Shown here: positions 47,799 to 57,721 of the stretch, piece by piece | Position numbering within the stretch: the stretch's first letter is position 1 | Layout: each line of letters starts with the position of its first letter | From: Coptis chinensis | Taxonomy: Eukaryota > Streptophyta > Magnoliopsida > Ranunculales > Ranunculaceae | Direction of reading: 5' to 3' | DNA: 64,000 nt | Assembly: GCA_015680905.1 (NCBI GenBank) | Contig: CM027380.1 | Span: 35,952,001 to 36,016,000, forward strand | The notes under the pieces: model-generated | Databases searched by the model: none | Told to the model about the DNA's origin: nothing | What the model saw: only the letters and a program-made list of their open reading frames with translations | Position numbers and translations under genes: made by a program

Positions 47799-48705
47799 AT
47801 GACATCTCCTACATTGATACCGGAACAGTCTTTCAAAGATTTGTTCCAAAACACTACTTACGGTGCTTGGTTTCGCGAAGCGATCACATACGTAGGCTGG
47901 GAACCGCTTATGGTAAGACCTGATGCACTTTATTCTCCAACAATAGCATCTTATTTTTACGATAACTGCATTTTCTTTGAAAGACCAGATGGAGAACAAG
48001 TATAATGAACCAATGGAAATTACCAGGTTCTTGCTAGCATTTGTTTTTGGACTTGCTATGCCCGCTGAAATACAAGACCCATGGTGTTATTGGGTAGATA
48101 ATATGTATGTCTACACTTATGAGTTTTTGCATGAGTCGTATGGCGCAGGTATTTTCCGTATCGAGGACCAAGGGGAATATAACGTCGCCTTTGGTAGCCT
48201 GTCCATGAACATAGGAACTGTTATGTTTTGGATCATTCTAAACATTTTAGGGGAATGGCGTTTTTCTTCTGTTAATGATGCCACTTGCAGCATTTTCCTT
48301 GCTTTAGCCACGGGACGTATGTGTCATGACCTTCCCTGAACCTTGATGTCTAGTTTAGCTCGATCCCATAGCATGAGGCATAAGTATCTTCTTATGCCTG
48401 TTCTAATTTCCCGTATTATGCTATGTTTCTTTCCTGTTTTTTGTACACGTTTCACGGATTGGATTACGGTCGACACTGTACAACCCACCAATAGTATTAT
48501 TCGATCTTTCCGTGCAATGACTTGGCAACGGTGGAGGATACAACCTCATCAGGTTGCACCCTACACCCCGTCAGACCAAGTGGCTCTTAATAGGTTAGCA
48601 ATAATAGATGATAAATGGCGGGAAGCCCGCAAATTATCATGGCATGGCAGATCCCAAGGAACCTCACTTCTTTATAGAAGAAGAAGACGAGGAAAATGAT
48701 GAGTA
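47799..48705 (+). pseudogene. ORF3 of element B (unrecognised conserved protein), frameshifted
   Basis: MTSPTLIPEQSFKDLFQNTT (47799) runs open to about 48005, where a roughly 20 bp deletion after GEQV shifts the frame. It then continues EPMEITRFLLAFVFGLAMPA, WVDNMYVYTYEFLHESYGAG, FRIEDQGEYN, a TGA near 48339, SSLARSHSMRHKYLLMPV, ISRIMLCFFPVFCTRFTDWI and DDKWREAR, with an acidic EEEDEENDE-like tail in another frame. Otherwise colinear with A. Confidence 0.85.
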
Positions 48706-48916
48706 ATGCGGGAGATAAGGTAAGTTTTCATTCTAGTTAGTGTCTGCTTATGTCCCAAGCAATTTCATTCTTATTAACCCCATAATGGGTAGAACTCGTA
48801 TAGAGTTGCGTCAGTTTTTATTTCCTATATTAGTACGTTCTAACTTTGTTTTGCAGATGTTCCTGAATTTCACACGTTTCAATGGTATTTTTCCTACTCT
48901 CTTTATTTACAATACT

Positions 48917-48950
48917 TTGAGGACAAAGCATGCTTCTTGTTTGGGGGGCA
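48917..48950 (+). repeat. G-rich PPT-like motif after ORF3 (element B)
   Basis: TTTGAGGACAAAGCATGC followed by TTCTTGTTTGGGGGGC. It closely echoes the pre-LTR motif. Counterparts: A 56785-56820, C 42376-42410, E 22457-22496 (minus). Confidence 0.75.
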
Positions 48951-50504
48951 TAGAAACACGTGTAATTAAGGCATCTGTTAGGATATAGATATGTATAATA
49001 TGCATTTGTTTTCTAGTTAAAATTTCAAAAATATAAATAAATAAGTTCATGCTATACACTTAGGAATAGTGGTATTGTTTTCCTTTTCTATGCTCTTAAT
49101 AATCTAGAAGTCTCACGTAGCTTTTGCATTAGAATAATTTTTAGAAACTTAGGTTAATATGTAGGTAATAATCTTTGCATCTATCTATAAATATATTACA
49201 TGAGTATCTATGATTGTTAGCAGTAAGTTTCTGAACTCTAGGCTAGAGTACTTATTCTACAAATCCTGTGAGAATATAACCTAAAGCCATATATGAGCGA
49301 AACATTTGAGAAATGACACAAGGGAGAAGTAAAATCCGGATAGAGAAATCACACGTCCACTTGCTTGATCACTATGCCATATCCTAAGCGAGAATTTAGG
49401 CCCTCTTTGGATCGATATAGCCAGAAATTCAAACCTATGAATTATTTTCCGCTAGTTGCCCCTCTGAGCCTTTCTTTAGCCTTTCATAAACCACAAATCC
49501 TTTACCCTGTTACAAAACAAAACAAAATAAAAAATTCAACCTACCCAATTTAGATAAGTCTGAAAATAGAATGAGGAAGAAAGATGAAGTGAAAAACTTG
49601 TGTAAACAAAGTTAGTTAATGGCTTCAGAAAATAAAGAAAAGAAGTTTCCATCCAAAGAAAAGAAAAATAAAAATAGAAATAAAATAAAAACTCCAAAAA
49701 TAGAATAAAAGGGAGTCAAAAGCCAAAGAAAAGAAAAAGAAAAAGAAAAAGAAAAAATATATGGCTAAGGATGGAAACAAAGTGTAGAAGCAAAAGTAAA
49801 TAACAAGGTTTTCTCTAGTTACATAATCTGAAGACTCTATTATCTCAGACTTGTCCTTTTTGAATATCCATTTCCTTCCTTCTTAAACCATCTCCTAATC
49901 CCCGCAACACCTAATAAAGACCTCTAGCTCAATTAGGAGTAGGTTAGTGTGATAGTAAGTGGCAGATGTGTGTTTGATCGACTCGAACTTCCTTGTTGTC
50001 ATTGAGATTGTAAGGTAAAGTGTGCCCACACTTGTTTGGAGTAGTGAAACTTGAGTGGAAAAATCAGAGTGTTGTATCTTGACTATTATTGTGAGAACCT
50101 ACTTAAGGACGCTATCCCGAGTTTCAGAAATGAACCTGCTAGGCATTTCATAGTATTACTTATTGTATATATGTTTATTATAGATGATTGATTATTATGC
50201 ATATATTAGCTTAGGTTTCGACTTGATTACTCTATATGCATTGCTAGTGAGAGGAATAGTTAATTTAGAGCATGAATAAGGAAACAATAGTTTTATTTCT
50301 TAGTCGTTGTAGTATAGATGAAGTTTGTGAGTACCTTCACTGGAAAACTCTCATGAGGCTATAACTCATCCACTAGGGAATTCCTAGTGGTTTAAGGCGC
50401 TTGTTGCATATGGTCAATGCTGCAATGTCGCTCAAATAAACGAAAAGTAGTTAGAACTCCATTTTTGGTCACTTATTCTAATTTCTCATCTTTGCTTGAG
50501 GACA

Positions 50505-50529
50505 AGCAAAATGCTGTTTGGGGGTGGTT
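50505..50529 (+). repeat. Polypurine-type tract at the 3' LTR border (element B)
   Basis: CTTGAGGACAAGCAAAATG, then CTGTTTGGGGGTGGTT against the LTR. This is the copy in the position where plus-strand priming is expected. Confidence 0.7.
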
Positions 50530-52027
50530 TGATAAGAGCCCAAAATTGTAGTTTTAACCCTGTAACAGTCATACTTTTAGACCAATTATGTGAGTAATAA
50601 TTAAGAGTTAACACTGATTACGTGTTTTTATGCATTTCAGGCTTCAAAGTCCATTATGTGCAGAAATGTGCCACTTTAGTGAGATAAAGAAGCAAAGGTA
50701 GGTTGCTAAGGAGTTCTGTGATTAAAGGGCAAGATTCAAGAAGATAAAGCCTTTCTAAAGCCCGGTCAAAAGTTGAAAAGTCGACGCGGGCAAAAACAGC
50801 ACACAAGTCAGCAGAACTTCCAAAGGTCGTATCTTTGGACTCAGACCTCGGAATGGGGCCTACTTTATGTCAAAACGACCGGCTTGGAAAGAGGTTTCCA
50901 ATGGTTGAAGCCTTGACCCAATCAGAGGAGCAGAAGTGGACAAAAAGTCTGTTGAAACCAACTGCAGCTGAAGAGGCCTTTTTGGGCCTGATTCTCTGGC
51001 CCAAAACATCGCTCCAAGCCCATGCACGATTTTTGGATTTGAATGTATAAAAACCAAAGCTTCACTCTTTGTTAATGGTAGATAGTTAGGTTAGAAAATA
51101 AAGGTAGCTTAGAATAGAAAGTAGCCATTAGAATAGCTTCTAGATCTAGATTTAATTGTTTTTAATTAAGTTTAGTTTCAAATCCAATTCTTGTTTTAGA
51201 TTAAACTCTTAAATCATTGATCTTCATTGATTAGATAAATAAATTAGTAGATTCTTATTCAATTCATTTTCCTGTCATTACATTTATAGATCTAGTTTAA
51301 ATTCTTGTTGATATCATGTCTTAATTATTGATTAGATTTTAATTATTGTTTAAATTAGATTAGTAAATTTCAATTCTTTATAGTATGTTTAGTTTTAATT
51401 TAATTGGGAATGATAGCGTGATGATTCTCGGCTAAACCTCCATTGAGGGGGTTGAGAAGCCTTGATGAAAGCTTGATTCCGATTATCGTAGAGTCGTCGT
51501 AATTTCCTTTCCACTCTAGAAACGATTAGTTCACCATGAGAATGGGTTTAATCGTTCACATACTAGTTATGAATTGGTAGGAATGCCATGTGTAATTAGG
51601 GATTAGGAGTAACCATATTGTTCTGCGAAGCAGTTCAATTCAGATTACGACGATTTGTTGTTAGTAGGATTAAGTCGAGTTAAGGTGGAATCAATCCCCC
51701 CTCTAACTCCTTATCATAGAATCAACGTAGCATTCCCATAGTTGTTCTAATAGTCGACTAGTTGCATCTTGTGGGTAGTTGCATCGTAGTCTAGTTGCCA
51801 CTTCGGTAAATCTCTCATTAGACTTTAGAGTTAATAATACTTATCGTAGAGAACACAGCATGCGGAAGGACTAGGAGTGGAACGAATCACTCTACTCCAC
51901 TATATCTCATAGGATTGAGAGTAGAAATCTTTGATAAAATATAGGCACATAATCTAGTTTTAGTTTACTTACGTTTTGAGTTTATCGTTCATTTCGTAGG
52001 TAAACTATTCAATTTTATCGTTTATCA
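50530..52027 (+). repeat. 3' LTR of element B (1498 bp)
   Basis: Starts TGATAAGAGCCC, ends TTTATCA; TATA box 51045-51051. It is the full-length partner of the deleted 5' LTR. Confidence 0.93.
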
Positions 52028-52581
52028 CTAACACTCATTCATCTTCCCTCACCAATATTCCCCACCTTCCACCCTTTCAAAGGAACCTAGAGTTTCCGCT
52101 TGACCCTTTTGTTTCGTCTGTACTTAATGATTTTCTAAATCCTCTTAATACAGAAATAATTCCCAAGGGAAAGGCACTTGACACCTTCATTTTCAAAATT
52201 GAGACAATTCCCACCTACACCATGAATGAGTTTTGTGCCAAACCCACATTCTTATTTCTTCCATTCCTTACGTCTAAAATTCATTCATATCCACCATATC
52301 TTCCACAAACATCCATTTTCTCACGATCATTCACTTGGACACCCTCTCGTTCAAAGATGAAAAAGAAGGTGCATGCGCGGTTACGTTAAAGATCTATCAG
52401 ACTTCGTTTTCATTTCAATAAGTTGCATCGTAGAGAATCTTGGTGTTTGATTTTGTTTAGGGGTGCATTCTATGTTATATATTTATGGAAATACCCACAA
52501 CTCTTTAGGTTGTTGATATATGGAACACTGAAGGATATATATATCCAGTTATTTGTTAAAGTTTTATGTATCTACCTATAA
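52028..52581 (+). pseudogene. ORF1 of element A, C-terminal part after the B insertion
   Basis: After the second CTAAC copy, reading resumes in the same frame at 52033 and stays open for over 110 codons (PFQRNLEFPLDPFVSSVL, TFIFKIETIPTYTMNEFCAK). One TAA lies at 52387, and it ends at 52581. The last 65 codons form the family's conserved basic domain (KMKKKVHARLR, RSIRLRFHFNKLHRRESWC, YLWKYPQLFRLLIYG). This domain stands where reverse transcriptase begins in autonomous Athila elements. I do not recognise its function; the Arg/Lys/His-rich start suggests nucleic-acid binding or nuclear targeting (inference). Confidence 0.88.
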
Positions 52582-53618
52582 ATGGCTCATTTTGTTGTTT
52601 GGTGTACTTCCTTACAATTCAATATATTAGTAAGTGCACCATTCAGGTAACCGGGCCCTCCCTATGGAGTGTGTGGCTGTAAGTATCGGATCCTAAGTCC
52701 ACGTTAAACATAATTCACTTTTTCCACTCTTGCATGTTTTCTCAGATTTTGAGTCATGTTCCTCTATGGTGTGAATTATGCTTTTATTGCTTTCTTGTTT
52801 TTTTATAGATTAAATCTTATTCATAAAAAATAAAAATTGTTAAAATCATAAAAATAGTAATTTAGGAAGTCTCGGGAACCTGACTTTAAAAGACCCGCTT
52901 TCAATACAAATTTTCTAAACTTCGTTGCCAAAAATTTGTTTGGGGGTAGGGTGTTCGTTTTCCGTACTGGATTGTTCAACTATCCATTTGAGTTGCTTAG
53001 GCCCTTTAATCGTATTTCGATTCGGGTTGACATTATCTATGAAATTAGATTTCATTCGTTCGCATAACTTACGTCATGCACGCACTTGGAGGCGTTTTCC
53101 ATCTAATTATATGTCACCCTAAGTTGGAATAGAGTGTTTTATATATCATTGGATTGGAAATTCTCTCCTGATCGTTTTCATATCTCATTCACATAAATCG
53201 GACCGGTAACGTAGTGGCAATTTTAGGTTAAAGTTGAGCGAAAAATCGACGAATTTCGAAATCGATTTGGGCTTGGGCCCAAGGTACACACGTGTTACGC
53301 GCGTACGCTTCCTTCTTCCAAACAAAATAGAATCACGATTTCTTTCCAATTCCGCCATTACCAAATTCAAACCCATAACCTAAAATATAAAAAAAAGAAA
53401 AAAAAAAAGAGAAACCTAAATACAACCACGCCCAAATTCAAAACCTTACCCAAAACACTCCCACCACCATCCCCAACATTTGCAACCACCGAAAATTAGG
53501 AAAAAACCACAAAATATTTGAACTGCCACAAGCAACAGCCCACCACCATCACCACCATCGTTTTTTTATTAAGTAGGGTTGTTTCACATCGTTTCCTACA
53601 CCATATACAAACCCTCAA
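52582..53618 (+). other. A: spacer between ORF1 and ORF2
   Basis: No gene. G-rich motif at 52938-52955 (GTTTGGGGGTAGGGTGTT). Colinear with B 45023-45799 and E 25683-26713. Confidence 0.75.
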
Positions 53619-54808
53619 ATGAGTTCAAAACTTTCAATGGTTCTAAGACGAAGAATTCTGCCGGAACAAGCTTTTACGGCTGACCGCTTCGCACCGTTTT
53701 TTCATGACGAGATGATTAGGAGGAATTGGAATAGGTTGTGGTACTCGACAAATAATTTCTACCACTCTGATTTGGTTGAATAATTCTATAAGAAGAGAGA
53801 GTTGGATGGTCGGAAAGTTTTCATGAAGGTGGCAGGGGTTAGGAGAGAATTATCGAGAGAGAAGTTGGCTGAGATTCTGGGCAATATGCCTGAACGCCAC
53901 CTCGACGCCACCGTGCAGGAATCCCAGTATACTAGAGTTCTTGCATTAATGAACGACACTCTCATGGAAGGTCAATACAATCCGAATTCTCATTGTGCTA
54001 GACAGTCATCTCTGCAAACCAACCAACTGGCTGTAGCTCAGTGGATTGGTAAGAATATCATTGGGAAGGAGAAAGTGAGCGACATCGGTTTGACATGTCT
54101 GCACGTTATCTGGATATTGCAAGAGAAGAGGTATAAATTCTGTATCCTCGAGTTTTTGATAAATATGATTAGAGGAGTTGGGAAGAGTATGACATTATTC
54201 CCTGCTTTAATTACGAAGATAATGTTGTCTTGGGGAAGAAACAAAGAACTAAGCGGACTATGTTGAAATTGCATTCAAATGAAATTATTTATACGGAGTG
54301 CATCCAAAAGACTTGGATCTTACCGGAGGATAGGGTGGTTGATTCGGATGAGGAAATGGAGGACATGATATGTTTGGATGAAGATGCCTTGGAAAAGTGT
54401 ACGTCTGAGTCAGAACGCATGTCAGTGTTGCATACTGGCGTGCGTTGCATTTATGCTATTTGTTAAGATGTACGGGATAGGCATATTATAATTCGAAATA
54501 AACAAAAGAACCTTCAGACGAGTTTTGAAAACCTCAAAAAGGGTCAGGAAGATCTCTTGTGTAACATGGAGACACTCCTTCAGCGTCACAAGGCGCAATA
54601 TACAGAGATGAAGGCAGAGATGAAAGTAGCAATGGAAGCATAACGCCTGTTCCAAGTAGAGATTCTACGATGTATGCCACCCCTGGAGGGTTCTATTTCA
54701 GATGAGTCTGAGAGGCATGAGCGTCGTCGTCAAAGGATGGATGGCTCGGGCCCATCTTCATCCCAGGCCCAATCTCCATCTCAGGGTCCATCTTCATCAT
54801 GTGGTTAG
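53619..54808 (+). pseudogene. ORF2 of element A (unrecognised conserved protein), one stop and one frameshift
   Basis: MSSKLSMVLRRRILPEQAFT start; TAA at 53781 (after DLVE); open 53784-54266; a frameshift near 54230-54266 leads into KLHSNEIIYTECIQKTWILP and LDEDALEKCTSESERMSV, with TAA at 54464 and 54641. Beyond the region shared with B there is a likely coiled coil (KNLQTSFENLKKGQEDLLCN, METLLQRHKAQYTEMKAEMK). It ends ERHERRRQRMDGSGPSSS near 54800. The coiled coil is missing or scrambled in B and E, so A may show the fuller ancestral form (about 390 codons). Confidence 0.8.
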
Positions 54809-55693
54809 GGTTTCAAAAAGTTTGGTGTTTCGATGTTATTTAGTTATTTTTATTAGTTCGGATATTAAGTTTTTTAAAATTCAGTAGTTAAATTTAAATT
54901 CGGTAGTTAAAATGTTGTTTGAATTTCATTTTTTAATATAATATGGTTCTTTTCAAATTGTGCATTGTTTTTATTGTTAATCCCACCTTCCCAAATTGTT
55001 TGGGGGGTGGTATTAGTTAGTCTAACATGATTTTTATATGATCCACAAATTTATTATATAATTTTGCGATGATTGTTGGGAATATTGCCGATATGGGCAT
55101 GGTTATGAATAAATATTGTGGTAGGATGAAATCTCGATGAGTTAGGCAGTTTCTATCCTAAATTCAACCTAAAAGATATTAGGTTTGTTTTGGAGTAGAG
55201 AATATGGGTTGTTTCCGTTTTCGGTTTTGGAAATTTTTTGTTTTCGGCAATTGCCTTAAAGCTTTTTGGCAACTTCCCGATTCGTTTTAGCAACTTAAAA
55301 CCTATAAAAACTTTATTCATTCTACACTCACAACCCACACTTCATCTCTCACCTTTCACTCCCACGTTTCCCATTTTTCTTCTCCAATTTCCACATTTCA
55401 GGAACTGGAGCGCGCCTGCGCCCTACCAAACCCAGAGCTAAGCGCGACCTGCACCCAAAACACTGGAATTCCAGTTTTCATCCTGAGCGCGACCCGCGCC
55501 CATCCCAGGCAAAAAGTGAGCGCGCCCTACGCCCAAGTGCTTGGAACTCGCAATTCACCAGAGCACACCTCGCGCCCATCCCAGGCATAGGTTGAGCACA
55601 CCCCGCGCCCTGACCCAGTGGGCACAAAAAAATCCGATTTTTTTGTGGGTTGTTCTAGGATCCTTTGCAGCTATTCCAGTGAGTTTATTGGGG
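54809..55693 (+). other. A: spacer between ORF2 and ORF3
   Basis: G-rich motif at 54997-55013; then about 400 bp colinear with B; then five or six GC-rich repeats at 55404-55620, such as GAGCGCGACCCGCGCCC, with CACTGGAATTCCAG between them. No gene. Confidence 0.75.
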
Positions 55694-56593
55694 ATGACAT
55701 TCCCTCGTATCATACCGGGATAGTCTTTTGAAGACTTGTTCCAAAGTGACACCTATGGTGTGTGGTTTCGCAAAGTGATCATTCTAGCAGGTTGGGAGCC
55801 ACTATTGGTAAGTCCTGATGAACTTTATTCTCCCGCACTTACATCTTATTTTTATGATAATTGTAAGTTCTTTGATAGACCAGATGGAGAACAAGTGTTC
55901 TCCATCACCATCGGGGATGAACCAATGGAAATTTCCAGGTTCTTGCTAGCCTTTGTACTTGGACTTGCTATGCCGACCGAAATACAAGACTCATGGGCCT
56001 ATTTGGTAGATAATATGTACATGTATAACTATGACGATTTGCATGAGCATTACGGGGCAGGAATCTTTAGGACAGAGGACCAAGGGGATTATAACATCGC
56101 CCTTGGTAGCCTGTCTATGAACGTGGGCACTGTTATGTTTTCGATCATGCTAAACATTAGAAGGGAATGGCGTTATTCTTCTGTGAATGATGAAACTTGT
56201 GATATTTTCCTTGCTTTAGCTGGGGGATGTACACTTTATGATATTCCCCAGACCCTAATGTCTAGTTTAGCCCGAGCCCATAGCAAGCGGCATAAGTACC
56301 TTCTTATGCCTATTTTAATATGCCGTATTATGCTATGTTTCTTCCCTAATTTTTGTGCCCTTTTCACGGATTGGGTTGGGGTCGACATTGTGAGACCCAC
56401 CAGTTGTATTTTTCGATCGTTCCGTGCAATGACTTGCAAGGGTGGAGGATACAACCTCATCAGGTTACAAGTGGCGCTTGACAGGTTAGCTATTGTAGAC
56501 GATAAGTGGCGTGAAGCGTGGCAAATTACCATGGCGTGGCAGGATGCGAAGGAACCTCATTTCTTTATTGAGGACGATGAGGAAAATGCTTAA
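55694..56593 (+). pseudogene. ORF3 of element A: conserved protein of unknown function, nearly intact (299 codons, one stop)
   Basis: Single frame from MTFPRIIPG (55694) to TAA at 56591, with one TAG at 55721 where B reads CAG. This is the best copy in the window. Order of features: PEQSF-type start; W-x-PLLVSPDELYSPALTSYFY; NCKFFDRPDGEQVFSITIGD; EPMEISRFLLAFVLGLAMPT; VDNMYMYNYDDLHEHYGAG; FRTEDQGDYNIALGSLSMNV; SSLARAHSKRHKYLLMPILI; a hydrophobic stretch (CRIMLCFFPNFCALFTDW); DDKWREAWQITMAW; an acidic end (EDDEENA). It has no signal peptide, protease, polymerase, integrase or envelope motif. Its first half shares a residue pattern with ORF2. Function unknown; conservation in A, B, C and E suggests it mattered to the element. 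Confidence 0.82.
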
Positions 56594-57001
56594 ACGGGAG
56601 TTAATGTTAGTTTTTATTTCAGTTAGTGTCTGCTTATGTCCCAAACAATTTATTATTACGGGTGGAACTCTTATAGAGTTGCATCAGTTTTTCTTTTCTA
56701 TAGTAATATGTTTAACCTTGTTTTGCAGATGGTCCAAAATTTCACGCATTTCAATGGTATTTCTCTAACCTATTTATTTAAATACTTTGCGGACAAAGCA
56801 TGCTTCTTGTATGGGGGGCATAGAAACACGTGTAATTAAGGCATCTGTTAGGATATAGATATGTATAATATGCACTTATTTTCTAGTTAAAAAAATTCAA
56901 AAATTTTAAAAATAAATAAAAAGTATGCTATACACTTAAGAATATTGGTATTGTTTTCTTTTTCTATGCTCTCTATAATCTAGAAGTCTCACGTAGCTTT
57001 T
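56594..57001 (+). other. Start of A's 3' noncoding region, cut by element D
   Basis: Contains the ORF3-associated motif (56785-56820) and stops at CACGTAGCTTTT. B and C continue from here with GCAT(C/T)AGAATAATT. The rest of A and its 3' LTR must lie beyond the window. Confidence 0.85.
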
Positions 57002-57396
57002 TGAGAATCGTAAAAAATGATAGTTTTACTAATGAATAAAGCGATGAAACTCTAAACGAAAGTAAAACTAAAAACTATCCTTATACTAGACTTATCAAAG
57101 ATTTCTACTCTCGATACTATTGAAGTAGAGTTGGAATAGAAGATTCGTTCCACTCCTAGTTTTTTAGCACTCAAGTTTTCTACGACTATCAATGCTACCA
57201 AAGTCAATGAGAGAATTACGAATTATACTATGAAATGCTACGGAATACTAAGATTTGAATCTAGAATAAAAATTAGGGGGAATTGAATCCACCTTGAATC
57301 TAACTTAAGAAACTATCATAGATTGTTGTAATCCAATTCTTACGTTCTTACGGTAAGAATTGGTCGTTCTAATCCCTAATTATACATGACATCTCT
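57002..57396 (-). repeat. LTR of element D, first part (3' end of the LTR)
   Basis: Matches 14760-15176 of the A LTR in reverse complement, for example TTCTTACGGTAAGAATTGG. It ends with the first copy of the LINE target duplication (57382-57396). Confidence 0.85.
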
Positions 57397-57721
57397 CATT
57401 AAAGTTTTTGGTCATGGGGACAGTGTTTAGTGCGATAGGTTGTGAGATAACATAGGTTGCTGCTTTGATCTGGTGCTCCATTTCTTACCAAAAATAGAGA
57501 AAAAACTGAACTTTCGTAGGTTTCTTATCTAGTTTTGCTGGTTTTGCTTTCTACTAATAGTAAAATCCTCCATTGCTATACAGTGGTAGTTTATTAGTGG
57601 AAGTTCATAGTTTTATCCTCAAAGGTAAAATCCTCCGCTATCTATAGTGTGAGTTCGCTGATGCAATTCTTAGTGCTGGTTCTTCTTTCTCCTTGGACAG
57701 TTTTAAGCTAAGCTTGTTCTC
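57397..57721 (+). other. LINE 5' UTR
   Basis: Noncoding start of the LINE with no poly(A) or gene. It contains an internal repeat (TAGTAAAATCCTCC near 57558 and GTAAAATCCTCCGC near 57626). Plant L1 promoters lie in this region; no specific site can be named. Confidence 0.6.

Larger units (their letters stand above)
48706..50529 (+). other. 3' noncoding region of element B (about 1.8 kb)
   Basis: No gene. It starts with the ORF3-associated motif (48917-48950) and ends with the pre-LTR motif (50505-50529). The middle is A+T-rich with purine runs (49620-49760). Strongly conserved with C and E although apparently noncoding. Confidence 0.8.
18613..52027 (+). mobile_element. Element B: full-length LTR element inserted in ORF1 of A (TSD CTAAC)
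   Basis: A perfect 5 bp duplication CTAAC flanks it at 18608-18612 and 52028-52032. The 5' LTR (18613-18985) and 3' LTR (50530-52027) share private features such as CCCTGTAACAGTCATAC. It carries two nested insertions: E (19437-31895) in the leader and C (35514-45022) between ORF1 and ORF2. Without them, B is about 11.4 kb: leader, ORF1 32002-35214, ORF2 45800-46985, ORF3 47799-48705, and 1.8 kb of 3' noncoding sequence. No reverse transcriptase or integrase. Confidence 0.93.
13728..57001 (+). mobile_element. Element A: outermost Athila-like non-autonomous LTR element (3' LTR outside window)
   Basis: 5' LTR 13728-15176, primer site 15177, leader, ORF1 15838-18612 continuing at 52033-52581, ORF2 53619-54808, ORF3 55694-56593, then 3' noncoding DNA that breaks at 57001 where element D is inserted. 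Element B (18613-52027) interrupts ORF1. No reverse transcriptase or integrase motif lies between protease and ORF2. With B removed, the visible part is about 9.9 kb. ORF1 has many stop codons but no frameshift. A's own 3' LTR should lie beyond D, outside the window. Confidence 0.88.

Noticed and set aside
55694..56593. ORF3 as a retroviral-type envelope gene
   Set aside because: It lies downstream of gag-protease where env-like genes can occur, but it has no signal peptide, no clear transmembrane anchor near the C-terminus and no cleavage-like site. It resembles ORF2 instead.
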